A DNA stretch of 64,000 bases, taken from DATFVA01 sp963743325 (lineage in GTDB: Bacteria; Bacteroidota; Ignavibacteria; Ignavibacteriales; Ignavibacteriaceae). Location of the stretch: NCBI GenBank assembly GCA_963743325.1, contig CAVUOZ010000012.1, positions 124,001-188,000 on the forward strand. The letters are read 5' to 3'. The translations under genes were made by a program, and so were the position numbers. Below, piece after piece: positions 47,927 through 57,318 of this stretch. How positions within the stretch are numbered: position 1 is the stretch's first letter; the number at the start of each line of letters is the position of its first letter. The notes under the pieces are model-generated. The model saw only the letters and a program-made list of their open reading frames with translations, had not been told where the DNA came from and made no database searches.

Positions 47927-48571
47927 TTATTTCTGCATTGTCGGCATATCCATCTTCTTGTAGTCTGCGGGTGCTTCAAACATAGATTCATCGAGAGATT
48001 TTTTCTCGATACCTGTTACTTCATAAACTTTTTTGCCGTTATTATAAACTTCGAGCGGGAAATAACCTGCCTCCACAATTTCCTTCTGCCACTTCGGTTT
48101 ATTTTCCTGCATTGGATTATCTAACAATTTGAAGGCTCCTATTTCTTTTGTCATCCATGCCTCACCCTGGTCGTCGCCATCTTTGTATATCCATTTCTCA
48201 GCAGTATGTCCCAGAATTTCTTTAGTTTCACCCGTTCTGCTAAAATTGCTCTCATCTACCTTTTCTGATGTTTCTGATTTCGTTTTAATATCCGGCATTT
48301 GCATAACCATATACATTTTCTGCTCGGGCATAATTATCATAAATTGTCCGTTTGATGGATCCATTACAACCTTACCCTCCTGCCCTTCCTCCTTAGCATC
48401 AAAAAGGATCTTACTACCCTTTACAAAATAATCCATTGTATGAGCTTTACCCTCATCATAAACATTGATTGTCACCTTACCTTCAAACTGGTCCTGTGAA
48501 TAAATAGTTTTAGTGAAAGTAAAAACCAACACTGATAGCGCGAACAAACCTGCTAAGTTTCTGAGTCTCAT
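47927..48571 (-). CDS. DUF4412 exported protein
   Basis: A 214-residue protein with a signal peptide (LAGLFALSVLVFTFTKTIYSQ). The DUF4412 domain covers most of the rest: HTMDYFVKGSKILFDAKEEGQEGKVVMD, then FMIIMPEQKMYMVM, and ETKEILGHTAEKWIYKDG. DUF4412 is an all-beta periplasmic or outer-membrane-related domain (LolA-like fold suspected) of unknown role. It ends at a strong terminator. Confidence 0.87.
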   Translation of the reverse strand: MRLRNLAGLFALSVLVFTFTKTIYSQDQFEGKVTINVYDEGKAHTMDYFVKGSKILFDAKEEGQEGKVVMDPSNGQFMIIMPEQKMYMVMQMPDIKTKSETSEKVDESNFSRTGETKEILGHTAEKWIYKDGDDQGEAWMTKEIGAFKLLDNPMQENKPKWQKEIVEAGYFPLEVYNNGKKVYEVTGIEKKSLDESMFEAPADYKKMDMPTMQK

Positions 48572-48594
48572 GATTCCTCCGTTAAATAAATTGA

Positions 48595-49368
48595 TTAAAA
48601 AAAACGATTTCCGTATTTAAATGATTTCACCATTCCAAAGAAAACAGGTTGAAATCTCCTGAAAGCTTCTTCACCTTTCATAATAAGTTTTAAACTAAAA
48701 TCTTTTTCGATGTTGGTTCTAATATAAATAATTTGCGCGATTTGTCCTTCAAGCGCTTCCGGATCATTATAATAAGCAGTATAGTTCCTTGTTTTATACC
48801 TATGCTGAAACCTTTTAGGATTAAAGATATCTTTATCGTGAACTTCTATATGAACATAAGGCGGTGGATTATAACCGGCAGATGTTGTCCAGAAAGTAAC
48901 CCCGTCAAGCATATTTTTTACATTCTGATCGATGTACATCCAGCCTGAAGGATATTTTAATGAAACGTCAAGAGTATTTTCTTTATAAATCTGATTTAAT
49001 TCAGAAGTGTCTCCCGGATTTTCCGAGAAATCAGAGAATAGCGACTCACTTGAATTCTGTACGGATTCCCTATCAGGAATTTCTTTGCTCTCTTTGGAAA
49101 CTGCTGCATTTTCAGTCACTTCCTGTTTTTCATTCCTTCTTTCCTTTTCCGGTCTATATGATTGTAATTCAAACCGGGATTCCATCATGCTTATCTGAAT
49201 ATATGGTGAAACTACAATGGCTTCTTCAATTGATGAATTCATAATAATAGCAGCGGATGTAAATATCAAAGCATGAAGAATCAGAGACATTGAAAATCCG
49301 AATACCGGGTAATCTTTTTTATCTGTTTTCAATTTCAGATTCATATTGAAACATAATTTAATGGTCAT
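48595..49368 (-). CDS. TonB-like N-terminus fused to an unrecognised domain
   Basis: A 257-residue inner-membrane protein. Residues 20-42 form a membrane helix with a His in the middle (VFGFSMSLILHALIFTSAAII), like the TonB/energy-transducer anchor, followed by a charged linker (60-120, RPEKERRNEKQEVTEN). The final 120 residues (YPSGWMYIDQNVKNMLDGVTFWTT to FGMVKSFKYGNRFF) look like a PsbP-type or similar small alpha/beta domain rather than TonB_C. The start could also be the internal ATG at 49342-49344. No close family was recognised; it is adjacent to the DUF4412 gene. Confidence 0.7.
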   Translation of the reverse strand: MTIKLCFNMNLKLKTDKKDYPVFGFSMSLILHALIFTSAAIIMNSSIEEAIVVSPYIQISMMESRFELQSYRPEKERRNEKQEVTENAAVSKESKEIPDRESVQNSSESLFSDFSENPGDTSELNQIYKENTLDVSLKYPSGWMYIDQNVKNMLDGVTFWTTSAGYNPPPYVHIEVHDKDIFNPKRFQHRYKTRNYTAYYNDPEALEGQIAQIIYIRTNIEKDFSLKLIMKGEEAFRRFQPVFFGMVKSFKYGNRFF

Positions 49369-49465
49369 TTTATATCAATATAATGATATATAATCACATT
49401 CAGTATTTGAAACCTTTTTCAATTTTGTTACTTTTATAGGTTATTATCAAAAAACTGGATAAAAA

Positions 49466-50503
49466 ATGAAATTTCTTGTAACCGGCGGGGCCGGCTTTTT
49501 AGGAATAAATCTTATTCGTCACTTACACTCACGCAGTGAGGATATTGTTTCTCTTGATATTGTCGAATTTGACTACCCCGATATGAATGATAAAATTCAT
49601 AAAATCAAAGGCGATATAAGGAATAAAAGTGATGTTCAAGAAGCAATGAAGGGAGTGGATGTAGTTGTTCACACAGCTGCCGCTTTGCCGCTCTATAAAC
49701 CGGAAGATATATTTTCAACAGATATCGAAGGAACCAGGAACCTTCTCGAGGAAGCTTCAGAACATAATGTGAAAAGATTTATCCATATTTCTTCTACAGC
49801 AGTCTACGGAATTCCTGATCATCATCCACTGAAGGAAGACGATAAACTGGATGGAGTCGGTCCATATGGTAAAGCAAAAATAAAGGCGGAAGAAGAATGT
49901 CTTAATTACAGAAAAAAAGGAATGTGCGTTCCGATCCTGAGACCAAAATCTTTTATTGGCCCTGAACGGCTTGGAGTATTTGACCTATTGTATGACTGGG
50001 CAAAAGATGGTAAAGGTTTTCCAATGATAGGTAATGGCAAGAACCGTTACCAGCTCCTGGATGTTGAGGATCTTTGTGATGCTATTTATTTATGTGCTAC
50101 TCTTCCTGAAGAGAAAGTGAATGATACTTTCAATATCGGGGCTAAGGAGTTTACTACTATGAGGGAAGATTACCAGGCTGTACTTGATACGGCCGGATTT
50201 AATAAAAAAATAGCAAGTTTGCCTGAAAAACCCATCATCCTGACTCTGCGGTTACTTGAAGCACTCAATCTTTCACCGCTTTATAAATGGGTATATGAGA
50301 CAGCTTCCAAAGATTCTTTCGTTTCAATTGAGAAAGCTGAAACTAAACTGGGATATAAACCTAAATTTTCGAATAAAGATGCACTGGTAAGAAATTACAC
50401 CTGGTACCTTTCACATTTTAATGAATTTAAAAACCAAAGCGGAATTTCTCATCGTGTACCCTGGAAACAGGGAATTTTAAGAGTTGCCAAAATTTTCTTT
50501 TGA
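49466..50503 (+). CDS. NAD-dependent epimerase/dehydratase
   Basis: A 345-residue short-chain dehydrogenase of the extended type. MKFLVTGGAGFLGINLIRHL gives the GxxGxxG motif, and SSTAVYG plus YGKAKIKAEE (Tyr and Lys three apart) the catalytic site. A C-terminal region (KQGILRVAKIFF) is basic. It probably acts on a nucleotide-sugar or a lipid-linked sugar; substrate cannot be read from sequence. First gene of the second plus-strand block. Confidence 0.88.
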   Translation: MKFLVTGGAGFLGINLIRHLHSRSEDIVSLDIVEFDYPDMNDKIHKIKGDIRNKSDVQEAMKGVDVVVHTAAALPLYKPEDIFSTDIEGTRNLLEEASEHNVKRFIHISSTAVYGIPDHHPLKEDDKLDGVGPYGKAKIKAEEECLNYRKKGMCVPILRPKSFIGPERLGVFDLLYDWAKDGKGFPMIGNGKNRYQLLDVEDLCDAIYLCATLPEEKVNDTFNIGAKEFTTMREDYQAVLDTAGFNKKIASLPEKPIILTLRLLEALNLSPLYKWVYETASKDSFVSIEKAETKLGYKPKFSNKDALVRNYTWYLSHFNEFKNQSGISHRVPWKQGILRVAKIFF

Positions 50504-50639
50504 TTAATTTTATTTAAAGAATAAGTTCTGATATTATTGCGGTAATAACTGCAGCTTGTTTTATTGATTTCTTTGATTAAAATTACTTTTTTCGTTTGAT
50601 AATTATTTTAATAGAATATAACCGGGTTAGGAGATAACA

Positions 50640-51689
50640 ATGCCGGGCAAAAAAGATTTTCTTAAAGCAGTAATTCAGCATATTGACATTAAAAAACATA
50701 ATGTGGTTTCACTTGTGGATGCTTTTGAACATATGGCTTTTTCATCAAGAGATTTAAACCGTGCCTCAAAAATTTATGATACAATGCTGAAGGATAAAGA
50801 CTGTACTGTAATACTCACGCTGGCCGGGAGCATCTTCAGTGCAGGCCTTAAGAAGGTGGTCTATGACCTTGTAATGAATAACATGGTTGATGCAATAGTG
50901 TCTACGGGTGCTATTATGGTAGACCAGGATTTCTTTGAAGCTCTAGGATTTAAACATTATATCGGGAATCCGAATAGTGATGATAACCTTCTCAGGAATC
51001 TTCATATTGACCGTATATATGATACATATATTGATGAGGATGAGCTGCGTATTTGTGATGATACATGTGCTAAAATATTTAATAATCTCGAACCGAAACC
51101 GTTTTCATCGCGTCAATTATTATGGGAATTCGGGAAGTACCTTGAAATTAATGGCGGGCCTAAAGTAGATGATTCTGTAATCTGGGCTTGCTATCAGAAA
51201 AACGTGCCTATTTTTGTCCCTGCTTTTTCAGATTGCTCTGCAGGATTCGGATTTATAATTCACCAGACAGAAAATCCCGGAAAACATGTTTCAATCGATT
51301 CGGCACAAGACTTTCTTGAACTCACAAAAATCAAACTCGTTTCAAAAGAAACGGGTATCTTTATGATTGGCGGCGGAGTTCCTAAAAATTTTACACAGGA
51401 TATAGTTGTAGCTGCTGATATTTTACAAGAAGATGCCCCGATGCATAAATATGCCGTTCAGATCACTGTTGCAGATGTCAGAGACGGTGCACTTTCAAGT
51501 TCCACCCTTAAAGAAGCAAGTTCCTGGGGCAAAGTTTCCACTTCTTCAGAACAGATGGTTTACTCTGAAGCAACCATCGCAATGCCTCTCATAGCAGGTT
51601 ATGCCTATCATAAAGGAAGCTGGAAGGAAAGGAAACCAAAAGAATTCCAAAAAATCTTCCAGGAAGAAAAAGTAAATGCACGGGTTTAA
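50640..51689 (+). CDS. Deoxyhypusine synthase-like protein
   Basis: A 349-residue protein of the deoxyhypusine-synthase fold. The family's diagnostic C-terminal EAxSWGK is present as EASSWGK at 292-298, with the catalytic Lys at 298. Other blocks (TVILTLAGSIFSAGLKK, IVSTGAIMVDQDFFEALG, AFSDCSAGFGF) follow the family. In eukaryotes and archaea DHS modifies eIF5A/aIF5A with spermidine; bacterial homologues often act as homospermidine synthases or on unknown substrates. SD AGGAG is 5 bases before the ATG. No eIF5A-type protein is in the window. Confidence 0.88.
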   Translation: MPGKKDFLKAVIQHIDIKKHNVVSLVDAFEHMAFSSRDLNRASKIYDTMLKDKDCTVILTLAGSIFSAGLKKVVYDLVMNNMVDAIVSTGAIMVDQDFFEALGFKHYIGNPNSDDNLLRNLHIDRIYDTYIDEDELRICDDTCAKIFNNLEPKPFSSRQLLWEFGKYLEINGGPKVDDSVIWACYQKNVPIFVPAFSDCSAGFGFIIHQTENPGKHVSIDSAQDFLELTKIKLVSKETGIFMIGGGVPKNFTQDIVVAADILQEDAPMHKYAVQITVADVRDGALSSSTLKEASSWGKVSTSSEQMVYSEATIAMPLIAGYAYHKGSWKERKPKEFQKIFQEEKVNARV

Positions 51690-51695
51690 TTTCTA

Positions 51696-51725
51696 AAGAG
51701 GAGACGAACGCAAACCTCTTTTCTT
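51696..51725 (+). terminator. Possible terminator after the deoxyhypusine synthase-like gene
   Basis: AAGAGG/CCTCTT stem (51696-51701 with 51715-51720), 13-nt loop, followed by TTCTTC. The stem is short and the T tract is weak. Confidence 0.4.
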
Positions 51726-51892
51726 CAACCTTGCAGAAAAATTTACCTGCTTAGGTTATAAAATTGAATTTCCCATTGATTCTATCAAAAATTGTAATAT
51801 CATTAAAAGGAATGCTTTTTGATTTATTTTTCCTGCGATATTATGCTTATAATCAACTATATTATTTGGTTAATTTGTAAAGATTGATTAAA

Positions 51893-54022
51893 ATGACCGC
51901 TAAAGAGCTCCTAAAAAAGTATAAAGACCCGAAGTTTTTCTTTAACCGGGATTTAAGCTGGGTAGAATTTAACAGACGTGTTCTTGAAGAAGCACTGGAC
52001 CCAGCTTTGCCGCTGCTTGAAAAAGTAAAATTCATTTCAATCTTCCATACTAATCTTGATGAATTCTATATGATAAGAATCAGCGGTCTGAAAGAGCAGA
52101 TTGCAGCTAATGTACTGGAACCTTCTATAGATGGACTCACACCGAGAGAGCAGCTTAGAAAAATTGAGAAATGCCTTAAACCAATGTTAGACCAGGTTTT
52201 GGATCTCTGGATGAACCAGGTTGTACCAGATCTGAGAAGGAATCAAATTGATATTTGCAGCTATTCAAACCTAACTGAAGAGGAAATTAACGGGTTAACT
52301 GAATACTTTAAAAAAGAAATATTTCCGGTTCTCACCCCTCTTGCTTTTGATCCGGGCAGGCCTTTTCCCTACATTTCCAATTTAAGTCTTAGCCTTGCTA
52401 TCCTTGTCCGAAAGCCAAATGGAGAAAATCATTTTGCACGAGTTAAAGTACCCAGTATACTGCCGAGACTTTTAAGAATCGATACTATCCTTAATCCTGA
52501 TAAAAAAATTCAGACTAATGGAAATTTTAGCGCGAGGTATTTGTGGGTAGGAGATCTTATAAAGGCTAATCTGCAGCTTTTGTTTCCCGGAATGGAAATA
52601 ATTGAAGCACATCGATTCAGAATTACAAGAGACACAGATATTGAACTTCAGGAAGACGAGGCAGATGATCTTTTAAGTGTTATTGAAGAACATATCAGAC
52701 TGCGCCGGTTCGGTAAAGTCGTCAGGCTTGAAGTTGCGGCTAAAATGCCTGAATTCATGCTCGAGACATTGATGGAAAACATGCAGATAACTTCGGAAGA
52801 TGTTCATGTATTAGAAGGACCGCTTGGATTAAGTGATATAATGACCTTATACGATCTGCCTCTGCATCAGCACAAATTCAGACCTTATTACCCTGCAATC
52901 CCAAAAGCGTTTGACGATGATGAAGATATATTTACCCTCCTTAAACAAAGAGATATTTTACTTCACCATCCATATCATTCCTTTTCCCCTGTAATAGATT
53001 TTATTAAACAAGCTTCCATTGATCCTGATGTTCTCGCTATAAAACAAACTCTTTATCGCGTTGGACCAAATTCACCAATAATTAAATATTTAATTGAAGC
53101 TGCCGAGAGAGGCAAGCAAGTTGCCGTACTCGTAGAACTTAAGGCCCGTTTTGACGAAGAAAATAATATTTTCTGGGCCAGGGAACTTGAGAAGGTTGGG
53201 GTTCACGTGGTTTATGGTCTGGTCGGGTTAAAAACCCATGCTAAGATGACATTGGTGGTTAGAAAGGAAACGGAAGGAGTTAAAAGATATGTACACCTTT
53301 CAACCGGAAATTATAACGCCGTAACCGCAAAAATATATACTGATCTGGGATATTTTACTGATGATGAGGACATCTGTACCGATGTTGCGGATATCTTTAA
53401 TTACCTGACTGGTTACAGTAAGCAGGCCGAATTCAAAAAACTGATTGTAGCCCCTATAGATATGAGGGAAAAATTTATCTCGATGATTAACCGGGAAATA
53501 GAAAATGTTAAAGGAGGCGGAGAAGGAAAACTTTTCTTTAAGTTAAACTCAGTTGTTGATCCGGCATTAATTAGTGCAATGTATGAAGCATCATGTGCGG
53601 GAGTAAAAATAAAACTAGTCGTACGAGGAATCTGCTGTCTTATCCCGGCCGTAAAGGATTTAAGTGAGAATATTGAAGTAATAAGCATTGTCGGCAGGTA
53701 CCTTGAACACAGCAGAGTATATTATTTTTATAATAACGGAGCAGAAGAAATATACTTAAGCAGTGCAGATTTTATGCAGCGTAATCTTGATAGGAGGGTA
53801 GAAATTTCATTCCCCGTTGAAGACCGGAAACTTAAAGACGAAATAAACAGAACACTGATAAAAGCTACTCTGAAAGATAATATTAAGGCAAGGATCCTTT
53901 TTCCTGATATGAAATACCACAAAATGGAGATTGATCCGGATGCAAAGAGAGTTGATTCACAGGAATGGCTGATGAATCATACTATCAAGGCTGCTGGGAA
54001 TTATTCAAAATCAAAATTGTAA
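51893..54022 (+). CDS. ppk1: Polyphosphate kinase 1
   Basis: Makes and degrades long-chain polyphosphate with ATP. The protein (709 residues from ATG at 51893) has FFNRDLSWVEFNRRVLEEAL at the start, the PLD-like catalytic domains, the phosphohistidine region KRYVHLSTGNYNAVTAKIYTDLGYFT and KTHAKMTLVVR, and the second HKD-like His in YLEHSRVYYFYNNG. A TTG 9 bases upstream also opens the frame but ATG gives the standard start MTAKELLKKY. Length is typical. Confidence 0.96.
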   Translation: MTAKELLKKYKDPKFFFNRDLSWVEFNRRVLEEALDPALPLLEKVKFISIFHTNLDEFYMIRISGLKEQIAANVLEPSIDGLTPREQLRKIEKCLKPMLDQVLDLWMNQVVPDLRRNQIDICSYSNLTEEEINGLTEYFKKEIFPVLTPLAFDPGRPFPYISNLSLSLAILVRKPNGENHFARVKVPSILPRLLRIDTILNPDKKIQTNGNFSARYLWVGDLIKANLQLLFPGMEIIEAHRFRITRDTDIELQEDEADDLLSVIEEHIRLRRFGKVVRLEVAAKMPEFMLETLMENMQITSEDVHVLEGPLGLSDIMTLYDLPLHQHKFRPYYPAIPKAFDDDEDIFTLLKQRDILLHHPYHSFSPVIDFIKQASIDPDVLAIKQTLYRVGPNSPIIKYLIEAAERGKQVAVLVELKARFDEENNIFWARELEKVGVHVVYGLVGLKTHAKMTLVVRKETEGVKRYVHLSTGNYNAVTAKIYTDLGYFTDDEDICTDVADIFNYLTGYSKQAEFKKLIVAPIDMREKFISMINREIENVKGGGEGKLFFKLNSVVDPALISAMYEASCAGVKIKLVVRGICCLIPAVKDLSENIEVISIVGRYLEHSRVYYFYNNGAEEIYLSSADFMQRNLDRRVEISFPVEDRKLKDEINRTLIKATLKDNIKARILFPDMKYHKMEIDPDAKRVDSQEWLMNHTIKAAGNYSKSKL

Positions 54023-54106
54023 GCTTACTCACCTCACTCTTCATTCAATCTGAACCATTTTTTTGCTAAGTTTGTTTTTTAATTCAAAAGAAATCCGGGT
54101 GTTTTA

Positions 54107-55204
54107 ATGGCCGACATTACCAAAAGTGAAATTCTCAGTACCTTAAAGCGAATTGGTGATAAAGAGATCAGTACTGATTTCCTTATTCTTAATTCAATTA
54201 AAGAATATGAAAGCAAAGGAAACAAATTAAGTTTAACCATTTCAGTTCCAGCCGGAATTGATGTGGACAGGATGAAGGCAAGTTTTACCGCCGCTATAAA
54301 AAATGAATTTAAAGATCTGAAGAAAATTGATATAAATCTCGAGTCGAAAGTAACTTCACACAAAGATCCGAAAAAAGATGCGATCCTTGCGGGAGTAAAG
54401 AACACAATTGCAGTAGCCAGCGGAAAAGGCGGAGTCGGTAAAAGCACCGTCGCTGTAAACCTCGCTGTTGCTCTCGCAAAAAAGGGAGCAAAGGTCGGAA
54501 TTATAGATGCAGATATTTATGGACCAAGCATTCCATTAATGCTTGGCATTAATAAAAAACCGCAAATTTTCCAGAGCCGCGATACAATGAAAATGATACC
54601 GCTTGTAAACTATGGAATTAAAATAATCTCTATTGGATTTCTAATTGATGATAATGCTCCCGTCATATGGAGAGGACCCATGGCAAGCGGCGCAGTTAAA
54701 CAATTTATGACTGATGTCGATTGGGATGAGCTTGATTATCTTGTTTTTGATATGCCCCCCGGGACAGGCGACATTCAATTGACCCTGGTTCAGACAATTC
54801 CTTTAACCGGCGCAGTTATTGTGACTACACCTCAGGAAGTTTCCCTCATAGATGCAAGAAAAGCATTGAAAATGTTTGGCAGAGTGAATGTTCCGGTTCT
54901 CGGTATTGTGGAAAATATGAGTTACTTTATTGCACCGGATACAGGTAAAAAATACGATATTTTTGGAAGTGGCGGAGGTATGGAGCTTGCCAAAGCAACG
55001 GAAACACCCTTTTTGGGTGGCATTCCTATTGATCCTCGGATAAGGATTGGCGGCGATAAAGGAATACCAATAGTTTATGATATGCCTGATTCGGAACAAG
55101 CCGATGCTATAATGAAAATTGCTGAAAACCTTGGGAAAGAGGTAGATAAGAGAAATTTACAGTCTGATTCCAGAGTGGAAATAATTCTGGATAGTGATGA
55201 TTAA
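54107..55204 (+). CDS. Mrp/NBP35-family iron-sulfur carrier ATPase
   Basis: A 365-residue P-loop ATPase that delivers Fe-S clusters. An N-terminal DUF59/MIP18-like domain (about 4-90) is followed by the ATPase: GKGGVGKST at 106-114, DADIYGPSIPLMLG, GPMASGAVKQF and VFDMPPGTGD. Where many Mrp proteins have CxxC, this protein reads APDT (276-279), so the classical inter-subunit cluster cysteines are missing. The next gene, 20 bp on, encodes an Nfu-type CxxC scaffold. Its ATG follows a TAAGTTTG element (54067-54074) that resembles a Bacteroidota -7 box. Confidence 0.93.
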   Translation: MADITKSEILSTLKRIGDKEISTDFLILNSIKEYESKGNKLSLTISVPAGIDVDRMKASFTAAIKNEFKDLKKIDINLESKVTSHKDPKKDAILAGVKNTIAVASGKGGVGKSTVAVNLAVALAKKGAKVGIIDADIYGPSIPLMLGINKKPQIFQSRDTMKMIPLVNYGIKIISIGFLIDDNAPVIWRGPMASGAVKQFMTDVDWDELDYLVFDMPPGTGDIQLTLVQTIPLTGAVIVTTPQEVSLIDARKALKMFGRVNVPVLGIVENMSYFIAPDTGKKYDIFGSGGGMELAKATETPFLGGIPIDPRIRIGGDKGIPIVYDMPDSEQADAIMKIAENLGKEVDKRNLQSDSRVEIILDSDD

Positions 55205-55224
55205 ATTTTTATCGCGGTATTTTC

Positions 55225-55455
55225 ATGAATGAAAAAGTACTGAAGGCACTGGAAAAAATGAGACCTTACCTGCAGGCAGACAACGGTGATGTGGAACTTA
55301 TCGGAATCAGTGAAGATGGAATTGTCAAAGTAAGACTAACGGGTGCATGTAAATCATGTCCACTTTCGGTGATGACCCTCAGGGCAGGTATTGAAAGAGC
55401 TTTAATGCGCGAAGTGCCGGGCATACGAAGGGTCGAAGCTGTCAGCGATATCTAA
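55225..55455 (+). CDS. NifU C-terminal (Nfu-type) Fe-S scaffold
   Basis: A 76-residue protein: KALEKMRPYLQADNGDVELI and the cluster motif CxxC at Cys42 and Cys45 (GACKSCPLSVMTLRAGIERAL). It carries a transient Fe-S cluster and hands it to target proteins. It follows the Mrp gene by 20 bp, strongly suggesting a joint Fe-S delivery unit. It is a single NfuA-type domain without the N-terminal A-type domain of E. coli NfuA. Confidence 0.93.
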   Translation: MNEKVLKALEKMRPYLQADNGDVELIGISEDGIVKVRLTGACKSCPLSVMTLRAGIERALMREVPGIRRVEAVSDI

Positions 55456-55505
55456 GCTTTCTTTGGAATAAACTGATTTCTATTAAGATTACCGGTAAAG
55501 CATAA

Positions 55506-56558
55506 ATGACCGAGAAAAGCATAAAACTAATTACACGATTATCGATCTGGATATTTGTTGCTGCACTGATTTTAATATCGGTATTTCTTCTTTCTGACAT
55601 TTTCTTAATGTTGATTTTTTCCATTCTGCTGGCATTTATTTTCAATCCATTTGTAAGAATGCTTGAGAAAGAAGGTTTCAACCGGTTATCGGCAACATTA
55701 ATAATTTTCGGAACAACAGGATTCGCCTTATATGTTATTCTTTCATTTATAATTCCAAATTTCATCATCCAGATGGATGAACTGATGCAGATGCTTCAGT
55801 CATTTTCTCTTCACGATCAATTGATTCAGTTTGAAGCCGAATTATACAGGCTTTTTCCCTTCTTTAAGCCCGGTCAATTGTCACACAACCTGGAAGATTT
55901 CATATCATCACAATTTGTTAATTCCTTCGATACAGTGTCAGAATTACTAACGGGAATCGTTTCTGTTGTTCTTGTGATTGTTATTATTCCGTTCATAACT
56001 TTCTTTCTTGTTAAAGACAGCAGAAAAATTATGAAGAATATACTCCATATGATTCCTAATAATTATTTTGAGATGTCTTACTGGATTTTGAAAAAAGTCA
56101 GTATTCAGCTTGGAAGATTTGTACGTGCCTGGATTTTTGATGCTACTTTTGTAGGAACTGTAATGGGACTCGGACTTTACTTCATCGGAGTCAACAATGC
56201 TTTACCCCTCGGGGTAATTGCCGGATTTGGTCACCTGGTTCCCTATTTTGGACCGGTTATCGGCGGGATTCCGGCTTTAATAGTTGCTGTAATACAAACA
56301 GGTGATTTGTCACTCGCTCCTTTTATAATTCTGCTTGTGATCATCACCTATACTCTGGATAATGGTTTCGTACAGCCTTTCATATTTTCAAAAAGTGTTG
56401 ATATGCATCCAATCATTATTATTCTTTTAATCATTGCAGGAAGCCAGTTGTTTGGTGTTTTAGGAATGCTGCTGGCAGTACCAACTGCATCAGTAATTAA
56501 GACTGCTGCAAAGGAGATTTATTTTGCATTTAAGAATTATAAGATTGCACGATTATAA
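55506..56558 (+). CDS. AI-2E family transporter
   Basis: A 350-residue polytopic membrane protein of the former PerM/YdiK family, now AI-2E. It has about eight helices and the conserved blocks LLIFSILLAFIFNPFVRMLEK (helix 2), PFITFFLVKDSRKI and VPYFGPVIGGIPALIVAV, and LDNGFVQPFIFSKSVDMHPIIIILLIIAGS near the end. Some members export signalling molecules or take part in Na+/H+ antiport; the substrate is unknown. It may be co-transcribed with the Nfu gene (50 bp apart). Confidence 0.9.
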   Translation: MTEKSIKLITRLSIWIFVAALILISVFLLSDIFLMLIFSILLAFIFNPFVRMLEKEGFNRLSATLIIFGTTGFALYVILSFIIPNFIIQMDELMQMLQSFSLHDQLIQFEAELYRLFPFFKPGQLSHNLEDFISSQFVNSFDTVSELLTGIVSVVLVIVIIPFITFFLVKDSRKIMKNILHMIPNNYFEMSYWILKKVSIQLGRFVRAWIFDATFVGTVMGLGLYFIGVNNALPLGVIAGFGHLVPYFGPVIGGIPALIVAVIQTGDLSLAPFIILLVIITYTLDNGFVQPFIFSKSVDMHPIIIILLIIAGSQLFGVLGMLLAVPTASVIKTAAKEIYFAFKNYKIARL

Positions 56559-56574
56559 TTTCATGTACTGTCAC

Positions 56575-57040
56575 TTACAATGACAATTCGTCCTTCCTTC
56601 TTTGTTCCGATTCTTCTTTTTGTCTCATAAGCTGCTGCGTCCAGTTAAACTCTCTAATCAAGTTGTCAACTGCATGCTTGATAAGATAGCAGTATAGATA
56701 GAAGCAGCATAAGCGCCGTTTCAAAAGCGAGTGTGTCTTTGAAAATAAAATAACCGGCACCCGGAGGCAAAGGGATAATTATGAAGTAAATTACAATCCG
56801 TCGTATCGCTCCTCTTTTACCAGGACAAGAAAAATGTAAGGTTGAATAGTGCGGCGGCTATTATCAAAATCAGAATAACAACCATGAGAGATATTAATCC
56901 TAATCCAATTCCGCGAAGAAGGTAAATCAAAAAGAGAAGAATAATAAATGCAGAATTAGATATATGAAATTGATAGTACAGTATATTCCGAACCGGTCTT
57001 CTGATTCAACATCTGTTATTACTTTTCGTGATAATGACAT
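56575..57040 (-). pseudogene. Decayed membrane-protein gene in at least three frames
   Basis: The minus strand starts well at ATG 57038-57040 (after SD AAGGGA) but coding signal changes frame. Frame 1: MSLSRKVITDVES. Frame 2: a hydrophobic run from about 57000 to 56817 with IILLFLIYLLRGIGLG and VVILILIIAAALFN, ending TAA. Frame 3: GAIRRIVIYFIIIPLPPGAG and more hydrophobic residues to about 56665. Frame 1 again at the end: a charged tail (REFNWTQQLMRQKEESEQRR). The order membrane segments then coiled tail is coherent across frames, which points to a decayed gene or sequence errors. The family is unknown. Confidence 0.45.
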
Positions 57041-57318
57041 TTTCCCTTAAGCTTAAATAGTACCCTTCTTGATATAATAGCAATCCACTCCAAATTATGT
57101 TGACAGTGAATAAGAATATATTGCTGCTTGAATTGAGTGTATATTTTATTATACAACATTGTGCTAACTAAATTTAGCTGAATCATATGTTTCATTCCAT
57201 TCTCACATACGCTCCACATACGCTCTGCACACTTCCTTGGTTCAGTCTTATCCGGTTATGAAACAGGAGGGAATTTTGGGGTTTCCCTGGTGAATAATTA
57301 AACAGAAAACAGATATGA
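57041..57318. other. Spacer with short direct repeat
   Basis: AT-rich non-coding sequence. At 57205-57230 the unit ACATACGCTC occurs twice in tandem-like order. No RNA gene or strong terminator was seen. Confidence 0.4.

Noticed and set aside
49007..49244. Plus-strand ORFs opposite the TonB-like gene
   Set aside because: They are antisense shadows of a real coding frame with no start signals.
57109..57133. TTGACA...TATATT promoter-like pair
   Set aside because: Spacing of 11 bp is too short and no plus-strand gene follows.
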